From NCBI GenBank assembly GCA_944381435.1, contig CALWLD010000011.1:1-63000 (forward strand): 63,000 nt of DNA. The letters are read 5' to 3'. The position numbers and the translations under genes are program-made. Origin of the DNA: an uncultured Clostridia bacterium (GTDB lineage Bacteria > Bacillota > Clostridia > Lachnospirales > CAG-274). Each line of letters begins with the position of its first letter. Position 1 is the stretch's first letter. Below are positions 7,884 to 13,952 of the stretch, in pieces. The notes beneath the pieces are model-generated. The model searched no databases. It had not been told where the DNA came from and was given only the letters and a program-made list of their open reading frames with translations.

Positions 7884-8450
7884 CTATTTTGTTTTCACAT
7901 TAAAATTTTGAATTTCTTCTATAAATGTATTTTCTAATATTTCACCATCAGCTGTTACAACTTTACCATCTATAACAGATAAATAATTATTAAATTCTTT
8001 TTTATTTAATTTTTCTGTTGTTGTTATATTTATAAATTTATCTAAATTATTTTGTTTGCAAAACTCGAGCATAGCATTATCATCATATTTTATTTTTTGT
8101 TGTAACTTTCCAAAGCTAGCAGTTCCATCTACTGTATTTATTTTAAATTTAGGATCTTCTTCTTGCCTTTCTTCAACATAAATTTTCAAAAGTCCTTCAA
8201 AATAACTTATATCTTCTTTTATTTTGTTAGTTTCATTTTCATAGTAATCTTGTATTCTCTGTGCTTCCTTTTCTGCTTCTTGCTTTTCTATTTCAATATA
8301 TTCCTCTAATTCTTTCTGTCTGTTCTTTAGGCCTTTTATTTTCTTAAAACACCAGTTAGCACTTGATAAATCTGTAACTCTAAATGGTTGTTTTTCTTGT
8401 GTTTTTTCATCTTCTGTTTGTTCATTTGTAATATTTTCTATCATAATCAT
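7884..8450 (-). CDS. Host-nuclease inhibitor Gam-like protein
   Basis: A 188-residue protein with a long charged coiled coil (about residues 35-85) followed by a globular C-terminal part (INTVDGTASFGKLQQKI). This is the layout of Mu Gam-type proteins that coat double-stranded DNA ends and block host exonucleases. It is the first gene of the recombination set Gam / Sak4-like / DUF669. ATG at 8450 with AGAGG 7 nt upstream. Confidence 0.7.
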   Translation of the reverse strand: MIMIENITNEQTEDEKTQEKQPFRVTDLSSANWCFKKIKGLKNRQKELEEYIEIEKQEAEKEAQRIQDYYENETNKIKEDISYFEGLLKIYVEERQEEDPKFKINTVDGTASFGKLQQKIKYDDNAMLEFCKQNNLDKFINITTTEKLNKKEFNNYLSVIDGKVVTADGEILENTFIEEIQNFNVKTK

Positions 8451-8496
8451 AAATTTACCTCTTTTCTTTTTCTAAAATATATAATTTAATTTATTA

Positions 8497-8685
8497 CTAT
8501 AAGCATCTAACCTCAATGACATCAAAGTCATCAAGCTTGTTAGCCTCCTTAAAAACTAACGCACTTTTTTCACAAGCAAACTTGTAAGCCTTCAAATAGC
8601 TACCAATTCCATCTACTACTTGAAATTCTCCTTTTTGTATCTGTTTTAAATAACCTTTTTTATTTTTTAATAGAAAGTAAATCAT
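8497..8685 (-). CDS. Small phage protein
   Basis: A 62-residue protein with no recognised domain. Its ATG lies inside the end of the preceding 52-residue gene (26-base overlap, different frame), behind GAGGAGG. It is part of the early operon of many short genes. Confidence 0.5.
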   Translation of the reverse strand: MIYFLLKNKKGYLKQIQKGEFQVVDGIGSYLKAYKFACEKSALVFKEANKLDDFDVIEVRCL

Positions 8686-8818
8686 TTATGACTGCCTCCT
8701 CGTAAGCTTTATTTTTTATAACATCATTAACAAATATCCAAAAATACATTTCTTTTTCTTCTTCTGTATTGTTAGGACACCTTACATCACAAGAGCTTTG
8801 TCTGCATTCATCACACAT
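8660..8818 (-). CDS. Small cysteine-rich phage protein
   Basis: A 52-residue protein. The N-terminus MCDECRQSSCDVRCPN places four cysteines as C-x2-C-x4-C-x3-C, which could bind zinc. The ATG at 8818 is chosen because AAGGAG sits 8 nt upstream; an upstream in-frame ATA/ATG run belongs to the end of the previous gene. Function unknown. Confidence 0.55.
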   Translation of the reverse strand: MCDECRQSSCDVRCPNNTEEEKEMYFWIFVNDVIKNKAYEEAVINDLLSIKK

Positions 8819-8819
8819 A

Positions 8820-8945
8820 TTAAGCAACTCCTTTATAACTTGATAAATAAGGGTTATCACTACTAGGAACCAAAGGTAACCCTTTTACTTGTCTTATCAT
8901 ATTTAAAAGCTTATTGCAAAGCTCCCATTTTTTCCATTTTTTCAT
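8820..8945 (-). CDS. Very small phage protein (41 aa)
   Basis: An ORF beginning MKKWKKWELCNKLLNM, basic and tryptophan-rich at the N-terminus, ending SSYKGVA. It has a ribosome site (GGAG) and its stop is one base before the ATG of the cysteine-rich gene, supporting real, coupled translation. Similar short leader-like proteins occur in Firmicute phages; no function is known to me. Confidence 0.5.
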   Translation of the reverse strand: MKKWKKWELCNKLLNMIRQVKGLPLVPSSDNPYLSSYKGVA

Positions 8946-8999
8946 ACGTAAAACTACTCCTTTACAAAAACCAAGAATTGTATTATAATAATCTTGATT

Positions 9000-9140
9000 T
9001 TATTTGTTTTTTATTGCGTTAGTGTAACCTATAGTGATTTTTTCTACAGAAGTGCTGTTTCTGTTTTTACTATAAAACGCCAACGCATCTTTTTCGTTTT
9101 TAAAAATTATTGTTACTGCTTTTTTCTCTTGTACTCTCAT
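9000..9140 (-). CDS. Very small phage protein (46 aa)
   Basis: An ORF beginning MRVQEKKAVTIIFKN and containing KDALAFYSKNRN. Its ATG follows the stop of the beta-helix repeat gene by one base (TAG-T-ATG), behind GGAGAGG, so it is probably co-translated. No family recognised. Confidence 0.5.
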   Translation of the reverse strand: MRVQEKKAVTIIFKNEKDALAFYSKNRNSTSVEKITIGYTNAIKNK

Positions 9141-9141
9141 A

Positions 9142-9741
9142 CTATACCTCTCCTTTAATTTGTATTTTGGCAAGCTCTATTGTTTTTAAATAAATGACTT
9201 CGTGCTTTGTACCAGTATGCACATCTTTAACTGCTTCTTCAAATTCTTCAATGCTTCCATAAAAACAACCACATTTTACATATATACCGTTGTCTGTATT
9301 AAAAAAGGTTGTTGTATCGTTGCGACTTCCAATATTACTTACTGTAATCAAATCATTTCTCTTACATATCAAGGCATTACCGCATACTCTAGCATTACCA
9401 TATACTCTAGCATCACCATATACTTCAGCAACACCACATACTTCAGCATCACCACACACCCTAGTATTACCACATACTACAGCATTACCATATACCCTAG
9501 CATTACCACATACTACAGCATTGTCACATAATTCAGCATTACCATATACTCTAGCATCACCATATACTACAGCATTGCCATATACCCAAGCATTGCCGCG
9601 CTGAGATAAATTGTCGTATTTTTCGATATAACCACCTAATTCACCTTGTTCTACCCTGTTAAAATTTTTCAAAGCTCTTATTCTATATAGTTTTTTATCT
9701 AAAACCTCAATAAAATCATTTTCTAATAATTCATATTTCAT
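9142..9741 (-). CDS. Phage hexapeptide (beta-helix) repeat protein
   Basis: A 199-residue protein. The first 48 residues form a conserved cap (FIEVLDKKLYRIRALKNF, then LGGYIEKYDNLSQ). Residues about 49-126 are 13 six-residue repeats of the type GNA-x-V-Y/C, which predict a left-handed parallel beta-helix. The remainder forms a C-terminal cap with a CGCFYGSIEEF segment. Such proteins are common in Firmicute phages and are often mislabelled acyltransferases; no acyltransferase active site is visible. The aligned Tyr/Cys at the sixth position would form a ladder along the helix. Function unknown. Confidence 0.7.
   Translation of the reverse strand: MKYELLENDFIEVLDKKLYRIRALKNFNRVEQGELGGYIEKYDNLSQRGNAWVYGNAVVYGDARVYGNAELCDNAVVCGNARVYGNAVVCGNTRVCGDAEVCGVAEVYGDARVYGNARVCGNALICKRNDLITVSNIGSRNDTTTFFNTDNGIYVKCGCFYGSIEEFEEAVKDVHTGTKHEVIYLKTIELAKIQIKGEV
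9364..9597 (-). repeat. 18-bp tandem repeat array encoding the beta-helix
   Basis: About 13 imperfect copies of an 18-bp unit in the coding strand, each giving one G-N/D-A-x-V-Y/C hexapeptide. DNA units differ mostly by the codon choice at the x and Y/C positions. The array keeps frame, so gain or loss of units would leave the protein intact. Confidence 0.85.
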
Positions 9742-9751
9742 ACTGTACCTC

Positions 9752-9826
9752 CTAAAATATCAATTTACCTAACCCATAGCCTAAAAAATAACAAGTTACA
9801 ACAGCTAAGAGTATATGTTTTCTCAT
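9752..9826 (-). CDS. Single-membrane-segment micropeptide (24 aa)
   Basis: A 24-residue ORF, essentially one hydrophobic helix with a basic N-terminus (MRKHILLAVVTCYF). Its ATG overlaps the stop of the preceding gene as ATGA, so coupled translation is likely. It may be a genuine phage membrane micropeptide or just a spacer; evidence is limited to the overlap. Confidence 0.35.
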   Translation of the reverse strand: MRKHILLAVVTCYFLGYGLGKLIF

Positions 9827-9975
9827 ATAACCACCTTGCCGTCTTCCCTAATTAAACTTGTAACGCCATAATCTGCGTTTTTAGCAAAACTGCCAGCTAG
9901 TTTAATTGCTTCGTTGTTGTTTCTAGCAATTAAAGGGTATATTTTATTGTTTACTTTCATTGTATAATTTTTCAT
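9823..9975 (-). CDS. Small phage protein (50 aa)
   Basis: An ORF beginning MKNYTMKVNNKIYPLIARNN and containing EAIKLAGSFAKNADYG. Its ATG at 9975 follows GGAGG by about 6 nt. It resembles very small single-domain phage proteins of unknown role in the early operon. No motif recognised. Confidence 0.5.
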   Translation of the reverse strand: MKNYTMKVNNKIYPLIARNNNEAIKLAGSFAKNADYGVTSLIREDGKVVI

Positions 9976-9998
9976 TTGTTTTCCTCCTTAATAAACTT

Positions 9999-10139
9999 TT
10001 ATTTTTGTAACTTATCATACATTTGCGTAAGTAATTCTGTCATTTGTAAATATTTATTGTAATCTTTGCATTTTTTAATTTCATCACTTAATTCAATGAA
10101 ATGTTGAGTAAAAATTTCTTTTATTTCTTTTTGCGTCAT
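9999..10139 (-). CDS. Small helical phage protein (46 aa)
   Basis: A 46-residue helical protein (MTQKEIKEIFTQHFIEL), ATG at 10139 behind AAGGAGG. A longer in-frame version starting upstream would read into the tmRNA T-arm and gives a GGSIPPAS-like tract, a classic artefact, so it was not used. Function unknown. Confidence 0.5.
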   Translation of the reverse strand: MTQKEIKEIFTQHFIELSDEIKKCKDYNKYLQMTELLTQMYDKLQK

Positions 10140-10159
10140 ATCATTCCTCCTTTTCTTTA

Positions 10160-10472
10160 TGGAAGCGGGGGGAATTGAACCCCCGTCCAAACCAACTACT
10201 CAATAAAAATACTTTTACACCATTAAAAAATGTTTTTTAGAAGGAATTTCTCCTATCTCCACCACTTAATTTTTAAAAAATTAAGAAAAATAACACTGTT
10301 ATTCCTTGACCCTCAAATATTTACCAACAGTATGGATATTGTTTTGGGGTAACTTGATTAAGCTACAGCTGAATATTGTTTGTCTTTTATTTTTAAAAAT
10401 GTTTAGCTGTTAAGGTTGCTAACCTAGTGATATTTTTATCTTTTATTAATCTGTCGAAACCTTTACGCTCCC
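10160..10472 (-). ncRNA. ssrA: Prophage-encoded tmRNA
   Basis: A second tmRNA, inside the prophage. The 5' GGGAGCG pairs with the 3' CGCTTCC (then discriminator A) to give a 7-bp acceptor stem with the G3-U70 alanine identity pair. The 5' side has GGTTTCGACAG and the 3' end has a T-arm with GGTTCAATTCC inside a GGGGG/CCCCC stem; no CCA is encoded. The mRNA-like segment (10358-10390) reads ...KDKQYSAVA then TAA, whereas the host tag ends NDKDNFAFAA. In trans-translation, tmRNA with SmpB rescues stalled ribosomes and adds the tag. Length 313 nt, shorter than the host copy (351). Confidence 0.9.
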
Positions 10473-10531
10473 TTGTTTAAATTATTATTTATAGCTTGTA
10501 CACCTCTTGTAATGTAGTAAAACTACATTAC

Positions 10532-10786
10532 TTAAACTTTAATTCCAAAATGTTTACTAATATTTTGTATTAATGTTTCCATATTTTCTATTTTATCCAT
10601 AAGTTCTTTTGTATCCATTGGCAACAGTTCAACTATATAGCTATGTCCACCCATTTCATCACTTTTTATATACCTTACTAACCCTTCATCTGCAAGTTTT
10701 AAGATTGTTTCTTTAGATTTTCCTTGCAATTTAGAATACTCTGCTAAAGAGTATATTTTTAAATAAGGTTCTTTAGCTTTTATCAT
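10532..10786 (-). CDS. Small helix-turn-helix protein
   Basis: An 84-residue protein. Residues about 10-40 (YSLAEYSKLQGKSKETILKLADEGLVRYIK) look like a MerR/excisionase-type winged helix, in which the last segment would be the wing. A C-terminal amphipathic helix (KIENMETLIQNISKHFGI) probably dimerises. It may be a phage regulator or excisionase; the position in the early operon allows either. Confidence 0.6.
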   Translation of the reverse strand: MIKAKEPYLKIYSLAEYSKLQGKSKETILKLADEGLVRYIKSDEMGGHSYIVELLPMDTKELMDKIENMETLIQNISKHFGIKV

Positions 10787-10788
10787 TT

Positions 10789-10971
10789 CTATGCCTCCTT
10801 ACTAATTAAAGATTCTGCAAAATTTACCATACCTATAACTTGATTGAACAAATCTCTTTCGATGTCTTTAGGCAATATAGTAGAAAATATACAAAATTTT
10901 TCAGTAGCTAAAATACTATCACTTTTAACTATATTTTCTAATGTTTCTAATTTTGATTTTGTTTCTAACAT
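10789..10971 (-). CDS. Small phage protein (60 aa)
   Basis: A helical 60-residue protein starting MLETKSKLETLENIVK, ATG at 10971 behind AAAGGAG. It is the minus-strand gene next to divergent module A. Its leader (AATACAAAGGAG) is shared with the antirepressor gene leader. Function unknown. Confidence 0.5.
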   Translation of the reverse strand: MLETKSKLETLENIVKSDSILATEKFCIFSTILPKDIERDLFNQVIGMVNFAESLISKEA

Positions 10972-10980
10972 TTTAATCAA

Positions 10981-11103
10981 CTCCTTTGTATTTAATTTTT
11001 AATAAAATATTGTAAATATATCCCTTTTCTTATATAATTTTAGTATCTACATTTATATGTGCTAGATATAGGTGTAGAAATATACAAGAAAAGGAGGTGT
11101 ACA
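10981..11103. repeat. Divergent promoter/leader module, copy A
   Basis: This intergenic segment is a near-duplicate of 12502-12630. Shared blocks, in order, are CTCCTTTGTATT, the plus-strand promoter, CCTTTTCTTATATAATTTT, GTATC, a variable inverted-repeat middle, then AAATATACAAGAAAAGGAGGTGTACAT. The outer arms (CCTTTTCTTATATA / TATACAAGAAAAGG) are an almost perfect inverted repeat. The inner arms here are CTACA / TGTAG. Confidence 0.8.
11010..11038 (+). promoter_or_regulatory. Promoter of the plus-strand membrane-protein gene
   Basis: -35 TTGTAA (11010-11015), 17-bp spacer, -10 TATAAT (11033-11038). The same elements and spacing recur in copy B. Transcription would start near 11045, at the base of the leader hairpin. 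Confidence 0.75.
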
Positions 11104-11108
11104 TCTAT

Positions 11109-11543
11109 ATGATATTTGAATTTATGGCTAAATATATAGCTATATCTGATATATTATCATTATTAGCATTAATATTTTCCATATATGTGTTTTTCAAAAA
11201 TCAACTGTATACAAATTATATAGCTACAATAGATATAGAACAAAATATATTTAAAATAAAATCTTCTCTAACTGAAACAGAAGCTAATTATAAAGTTTTC
11301 TCTTCTCATAAAGAAGACCCTCTATATAAAGTATATAAGACGTCTTACGAGGAACAAATAATTGCTTTAATTTCAGCATTTGAAACTTTTTCAGAAATGT
11401 ATTACAAAAGACAAATTGTTAGGTCATTATTTAAAAGGAAATATAAATATGAGATTAAAAATCTTTTTAAAAATGAGTTATATTCTAAATTTATATCTGA
11501 TGAATATACATATCTGATAAAATTTCACAGTTCATTAAAATAA
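11109..11543 (+). CDS. Membrane-anchored accessory (moron) protein, unknown function
   Basis: A 144-residue protein with one N-terminal membrane segment (AISDILSLLALIFSIYVFF), then a largely helical, charged cytoplasmic part. It is transcribed against the surrounding early lytic genes from its own promoter, as phage lysogenic-conversion genes usually are. No family is recognised; superinfection exclusion or another membrane effector role is possible but unproven. ATG at 11109 is used; the GTG at 11097 overlaps the GGAGG. Confidence 0.6.
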   Translation: MIFEFMAKYIAISDILSLLALIFSIYVFFKNQLYTNYIATIDIEQNIFKIKSSLTETEANYKVFSSHKEDPLYKVYKTSYEEQIIALISAFETFSEMYYKRQIVRSLFKRKYKYEIKNLFKNELYSKFISDEYTYLIKFHSSLK

Positions 11544-11672
11544 ATCACTATTATAGTTTAAAACTCTTTTATGCAGCAATGTAACTCTTTTCATATTCTT
11601 TAGTGTAAGTATGTTGATAAATATACTTAATAAAGCCATAAAAATTTTTAAAAAATCAAATATATTATCCAT
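11535..11672 (-). CDS. Short hydrophobic peptide, possible type I toxin
   Basis: A 45-residue ORF starting MDNIFDFLKIFMALLSIF: an N-terminal membrane helix followed by a basic tail (KNMKRVTLLHKRVLN). This is the build of Fst/TxpA/BsrG-type type I toxins. Its 3' end overlaps the convergent plus-strand gene by 9 bases. The plus-strand transcript, if it ends at the 11683-11704 terminator, would be antisense to the whole peptide message. The only ribosome-site-like sequence near the ATG lies inside a hairpin. The toxin role is inference. Confidence 0.4.
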   Translation of the reverse strand: MDNIFDFLKIFMALLSIFINILTLKNMKRVTLLHKRVLNYNSDLF

Positions 11673-11682
11673 ATTGTTTATT

Positions 11683-11704
11683 CCACCCTTATGGGTGGTT
11701 TTTC
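11683..11704 (+). terminator. Intrinsic terminator of the plus-strand accessory gene
   Basis: CCACCC-TTAT-GGGTGG followed by TTTTT. It ends plus-strand transcription 140 bp beyond the membrane-protein gene. In the opposite strand the same hairpin masks the leader of the short hydrophobic peptide. Confidence 0.8.
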
Positions 11705-11744
11705 TTCCTCCTTTGTATTCTATTTTCAATATACTTAACAAGTT

Positions 11745-12497
11745 TTATAGTAATAATAATCTAAAAGTTTCTCTACCTTTAGGTGTTATTAATGTTTGAG
11801 TACCTGCCCATTTAGTTTTTTCGTTAAAGCACTCTTTTAATTCAAATAAACCTTTATTCTTATCAGCATACGGTGTTAATTTTCCTTTTTTATCTCTATA
11901 TAAATATTTCTTATCTAAAAGAAATTTAACAAAGAATTTTTCACCTATCTTAAGTTGTTTAGCTGTTTCTCTAATATTGGTTAATAAATTTCTATCTACC
12001 AACTCATCAAAGTATTCTGCTTTAGGCTTCATTATTTGATTATCAACAGTCAATTCACTGTTTTGTGCTTGTAGTTGCTTGTTTAATTTGTCCTTTTCAT
12101 TTATTACATTTTGAGCAACTATTAATGCTTTTGCTAAAATCTCTTCTTGTGTCAAGTTTTCTTGATTATGTAAATACCCTCCGTGTTTTCTTATGCTAGG
12201 TAAAATTTCATTTGTTACCCAACGTTTAAATTCTTTTGCTTGTGGTAATTTGCTTGACAAGATAAGAGAATATAAACCACTTTCGTTTATGATTGTTATT
12301 TCTTGCTTTCCTCCAGGGGTGTCCATTTCGTTCACCCCTTTATCTTCATTATCAACGTGAGTACGAATGGCTTTTTGAGGGTTGCTATATCCTAAAGCCT
12401 CTGCTACATCTTTACCAACAAACCAAACTTCATCTTCAATAAGTAAGGTTCTAACTTCTCCAAAACTTTCGTTTTTGAATAATTCTATGTTATTCAT
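11745..12497 (-). CDS. Phage antirepressor (BRO-N / KilAC)
   Basis: A 250-residue two-domain antirepressor. The N-terminal BRO domain (residues 1-105) has EVWFVGKDVAEALGYSNPQKAI and LILSSKLPQAKEFKRWVTNEILPSIRKHGGY. The C-terminal KilAC domain (about 140-250) has LLTNIRETAKQLKIGEKFFVKFL and ends WAGTQTLITPKGRETF. Such proteins relieve CI repression or regulate early lytic genes. It is the first minus-strand gene downstream of the lytic promoter at 12891-12919. ATG with GGAGTGATGCT leader. Confidence 0.9.
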   Translation of the reverse strand: MNNIELFKNESFGEVRTLLIEDEVWFVGKDVAEALGYSNPQKAIRTHVDNEDKGVNEMDTPGGKQEITIINESGLYSLILSSKLPQAKEFKRWVTNEILPSIRKHGGYLHNQENLTQEEILAKALIVAQNVINEKDKLNKQLQAQNSELTVDNQIMKPKAEYFDELVDRNLLTNIRETAKQLKIGEKFFVKFLLDKKYLYRDKKGKLTPYADKNKGLFELKECFNEKTKWAGTQTLITPKGRETFRLLLL

Positions 12498-12501
12498 AGC
12501 A

Positions 12502-12630
12502 TCACTCCTTTGTATTAAATTTTTTAGATAAATATTGTAATAATTCTCCTTTTCTTATATAATTTTTGTATCCATATTTTAAAACTGCCATTTTAGGATA
12601 TGGAAATATACAAGAAAAGGAGGTGTACAT
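12502..12630. repeat. Divergent promoter/leader module, copy B
   Basis: The second copy of the module described at 10981-11103, including a plus-strand promoter (TTGTAA 12535-12540, 17-bp spacer, TATAAT 12558-12563). The inner inverted-repeat arms are CCATAT / ATATGG, different from copy A but still complementary. The loop sequence is unrelated to copy A, while the flanks are almost identical. Confidence 0.8.
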
Positions 12631-12801
12631 ATGGGTAATTCAAATATTAAACCGCCTAGTAATAATATTAGACAAATTCTTAAAGATCCAAATTTATCCA
12701 TTTCTAAAAAATTAGAAATCTGTGAAAAATATATGGAAGATAACAATTTCTTTAGAGATTTAAACATTGAAACTGTGGATAAATCTAAAAATCTTAAATA
12801 A
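12631..12801 (+). CDS. Small plus-strand accessory protein (56 aa)
   Basis: A 56-residue soluble protein beginning MGNSNIKPPSNNIRQILK, containing LSISKKLEICEKYMEDNNFF. It has a strong AAAAGGAGG 7 nt before the ATG and its own promoter in module B. It lies antisense to the early lytic transcript between the lytic promoter and the antirepressor. No family recognised. The arrangement suggests expression in the lysogen. Confidence 0.6.
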   Translation: MGNSNIKPPSNNIRQILKDPNLSISKKLEICEKYMEDNNFFRDLNIETVDKSKNLK

Positions 12802-12866
12802 TAACTAGGAGACTTTCCCCTCTTTTTAAATATTTAAATTTTCAATGTACAAGTAACAAGTTTATT

Positions 12867-12960
12867 CGGTTTAACCGACTTGTTAAACCCATTATAACGG
12901 TTTATCGGAATTGTGTCAAGACTTTTTTTATTTTTTTCTTGACTTTTTTCCGATTATCCG
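12867..12960. promoter_or_regulatory. Three-site operator of the lysogeny switch
   Basis: Three related 11-bp near-palindromes: CGGTTTAACCG (12867-12877), CGGTTTATCGG (12898-12908) and CCGATTATCCG (12950-12960). The first lies just past the minus-strand -10, the second between its -35 and -10, and the third in the spacer of the repressor promoter. Binding of the repressor would block the lytic promoter and autoregulate its own. Confidence 0.7.
12891..12919 (-). promoter_or_regulatory. Early lytic promoter (PR-like)
   Basis: On the minus strand, -35 TTGACA (12914-12919), 17-bp spacer and -10 TATAAT (12891-12896): a full consensus sigma-A promoter firing towards the antirepressor and the early genes. 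Confidence 0.85.
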
Positions 12961-12968
12961 ATTATAAT
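12939..12968 (+). promoter_or_regulatory. Repressor promoter
   Basis: -35 TTGACT (12939-12944), 18-bp spacer and -10 TATAAT (12963-12968), directed to the CI-like repressor. The third operator occupies its spacer. Confidence 0.8.
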
Positions 12969-12989
12969 ATAAAAAAGGAGGTGAATAAA

Positions 12990-13826
12990 TTGATAGAAAG
13001 ACTGAAATTATTAAGAAAAGATATATTATCTTTATCACAAGAAGAATTTGCCAATCATATAGGATTGAAAAAAAGTGCTATAAGTGATATTGAAAGATGT
13101 AAAGCAAATTTAACAGAGCGTAATATCAAAGCAATCTGCCAAACATTCAACGTCAATGAAGACTGGCTACGCAATGGTAATGAACCTATTTTTAACGAAA
13201 AAGACAATAATAATTATGTTGATGAATTAGTAAAAAAATATAATATTAATTCTGATGAAGTAAACATAATTAAAAGGTTTGCCAACCTAGACGAAAACTC
13301 AAGAAATAAAATTATAAATTTTGTATTTGAAATAGTTAAAGAAAACATTGATAAAATAGATGAGAATAAAATACTACAATTTTCAGATACAACAAAAATA
13401 GGAAAATATACAGTAAATAATATTAATGAAGAACTTTCTATAACAGAAGAGGATATACAAGAAATAAAGCTTTATGAAATACCTGCATCTGCTGGTACAG
13501 GTTCGTTTATAGACTGTGATGTGCCTTATGAAATAAAAAAGGTAGATTTAACAGTAGCCCCTCAAGCAAGAAGAGCAGATTTTGCGTTATATATTCGTGG
13601 GGATAGTATGGAGCCAGATTATTACGATGGTGATATAGTCTTTGTAAAAGAGCAACCTAAAGTAGATAACGGGCAAATAGGTATCTTTATTTACGATGAT
13701 GTCTCATATATAAAAAAATATTCTGTTCAAGATGATGGCGTCTATTTAATATCTCTAAATGATAAATATCAGCCTATAAAAGTTGATAAAAGTACACCTT
13801 TTAAAACTTGTGGTTTAGTATTATAA
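12990..13826 (+). CDS. CI/LexA-like phage repressor with S24 peptidase domain
   Basis: A 278-residue prophage repressor. The N-terminal HTH_3 domain (SLSQEEFANHIGLKKSAISDIERCK) binds the operators. A linker follows, then a LexA-type auto-cleavage domain: cleavage site ASAG-TG, catalytic serine in RGDSMEPDYYDGD and candidate catalytic lysine in SYIKKY. RecA-stimulated cleavage after DNA damage would induce the prophage. Start: TTG at 12990, 7 nt after AGGAGG; an upstream in-frame TTG lies within the -35 element and cannot be used. Confidence 0.92.
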   Translation: MIERLKLLRKDILSLSQEEFANHIGLKKSAISDIERCKANLTERNIKAICQTFNVNEDWLRNGNEPIFNEKDNNNYVDELVKKYNINSDEVNIIKRFANLDENSRNKIINFVFEIVKENIDKIDENKILQFSDTTKIGKYTVNNINEELSITEEDIQEIKLYEIPASAGTGSFIDCDVPYEIKKVDLTVAPQARRADFALYIRGDSMEPDYYDGDIVFVKEQPKVDNGQIGIFIYDDVSYIKKYSVQDDGVYLISLNDKYQPIKVDKSTPFKTCGLVL

Positions 13827-13880
13827 TAAACATTGACAGTATAATATTTTAACTTTAAAAAATTTTGTTATTTAAAGTAT

Positions 13881-13916
13881 AACCACTTATATAATTATAT
13901 AGGTGGTTTATTTTTT
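13881..13916 (+). terminator. Terminator between repressor and integrase
   Basis: The inverted repeat AACCAC...GTGGTT, with an A/T inner stem, is followed by TTATTTTTT. It separates the repressor transcript from the integrase gene. Confidence 0.7.
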
Positions 13917-13952
13917 GTTATTTCTAATAAAGTTAATAATAAAATTAAAGGA

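Noticed and set aside
9364-9597. CRISPR-like look of the short regular repeats
   Set aside because: The repeats are contiguous 18-bp coding units without unique spacers, fully explained by a hexapeptide protein.
9202-9604. Two plus-strand ORFs of over 100 codons opposite the beta-helix gene
   Set aside because: They are shadows of the 18-bp repeat array in the other strand; no ribosome sites and repetitive, low-complexity products.
10140-10190. N-terminal extension of the 46-residue ORF with GGSIPPAS
   Set aside because: It comes from reading the tmRNA T-arm; the ATG at 10139 has its own ribosome site.
12579-12767. Minus-strand 62-codon ORF
   Set aside because: It lies opposite the 56-residue plus-strand gene, which has a promoter and a strong ribosome site; the minus frame has neither.
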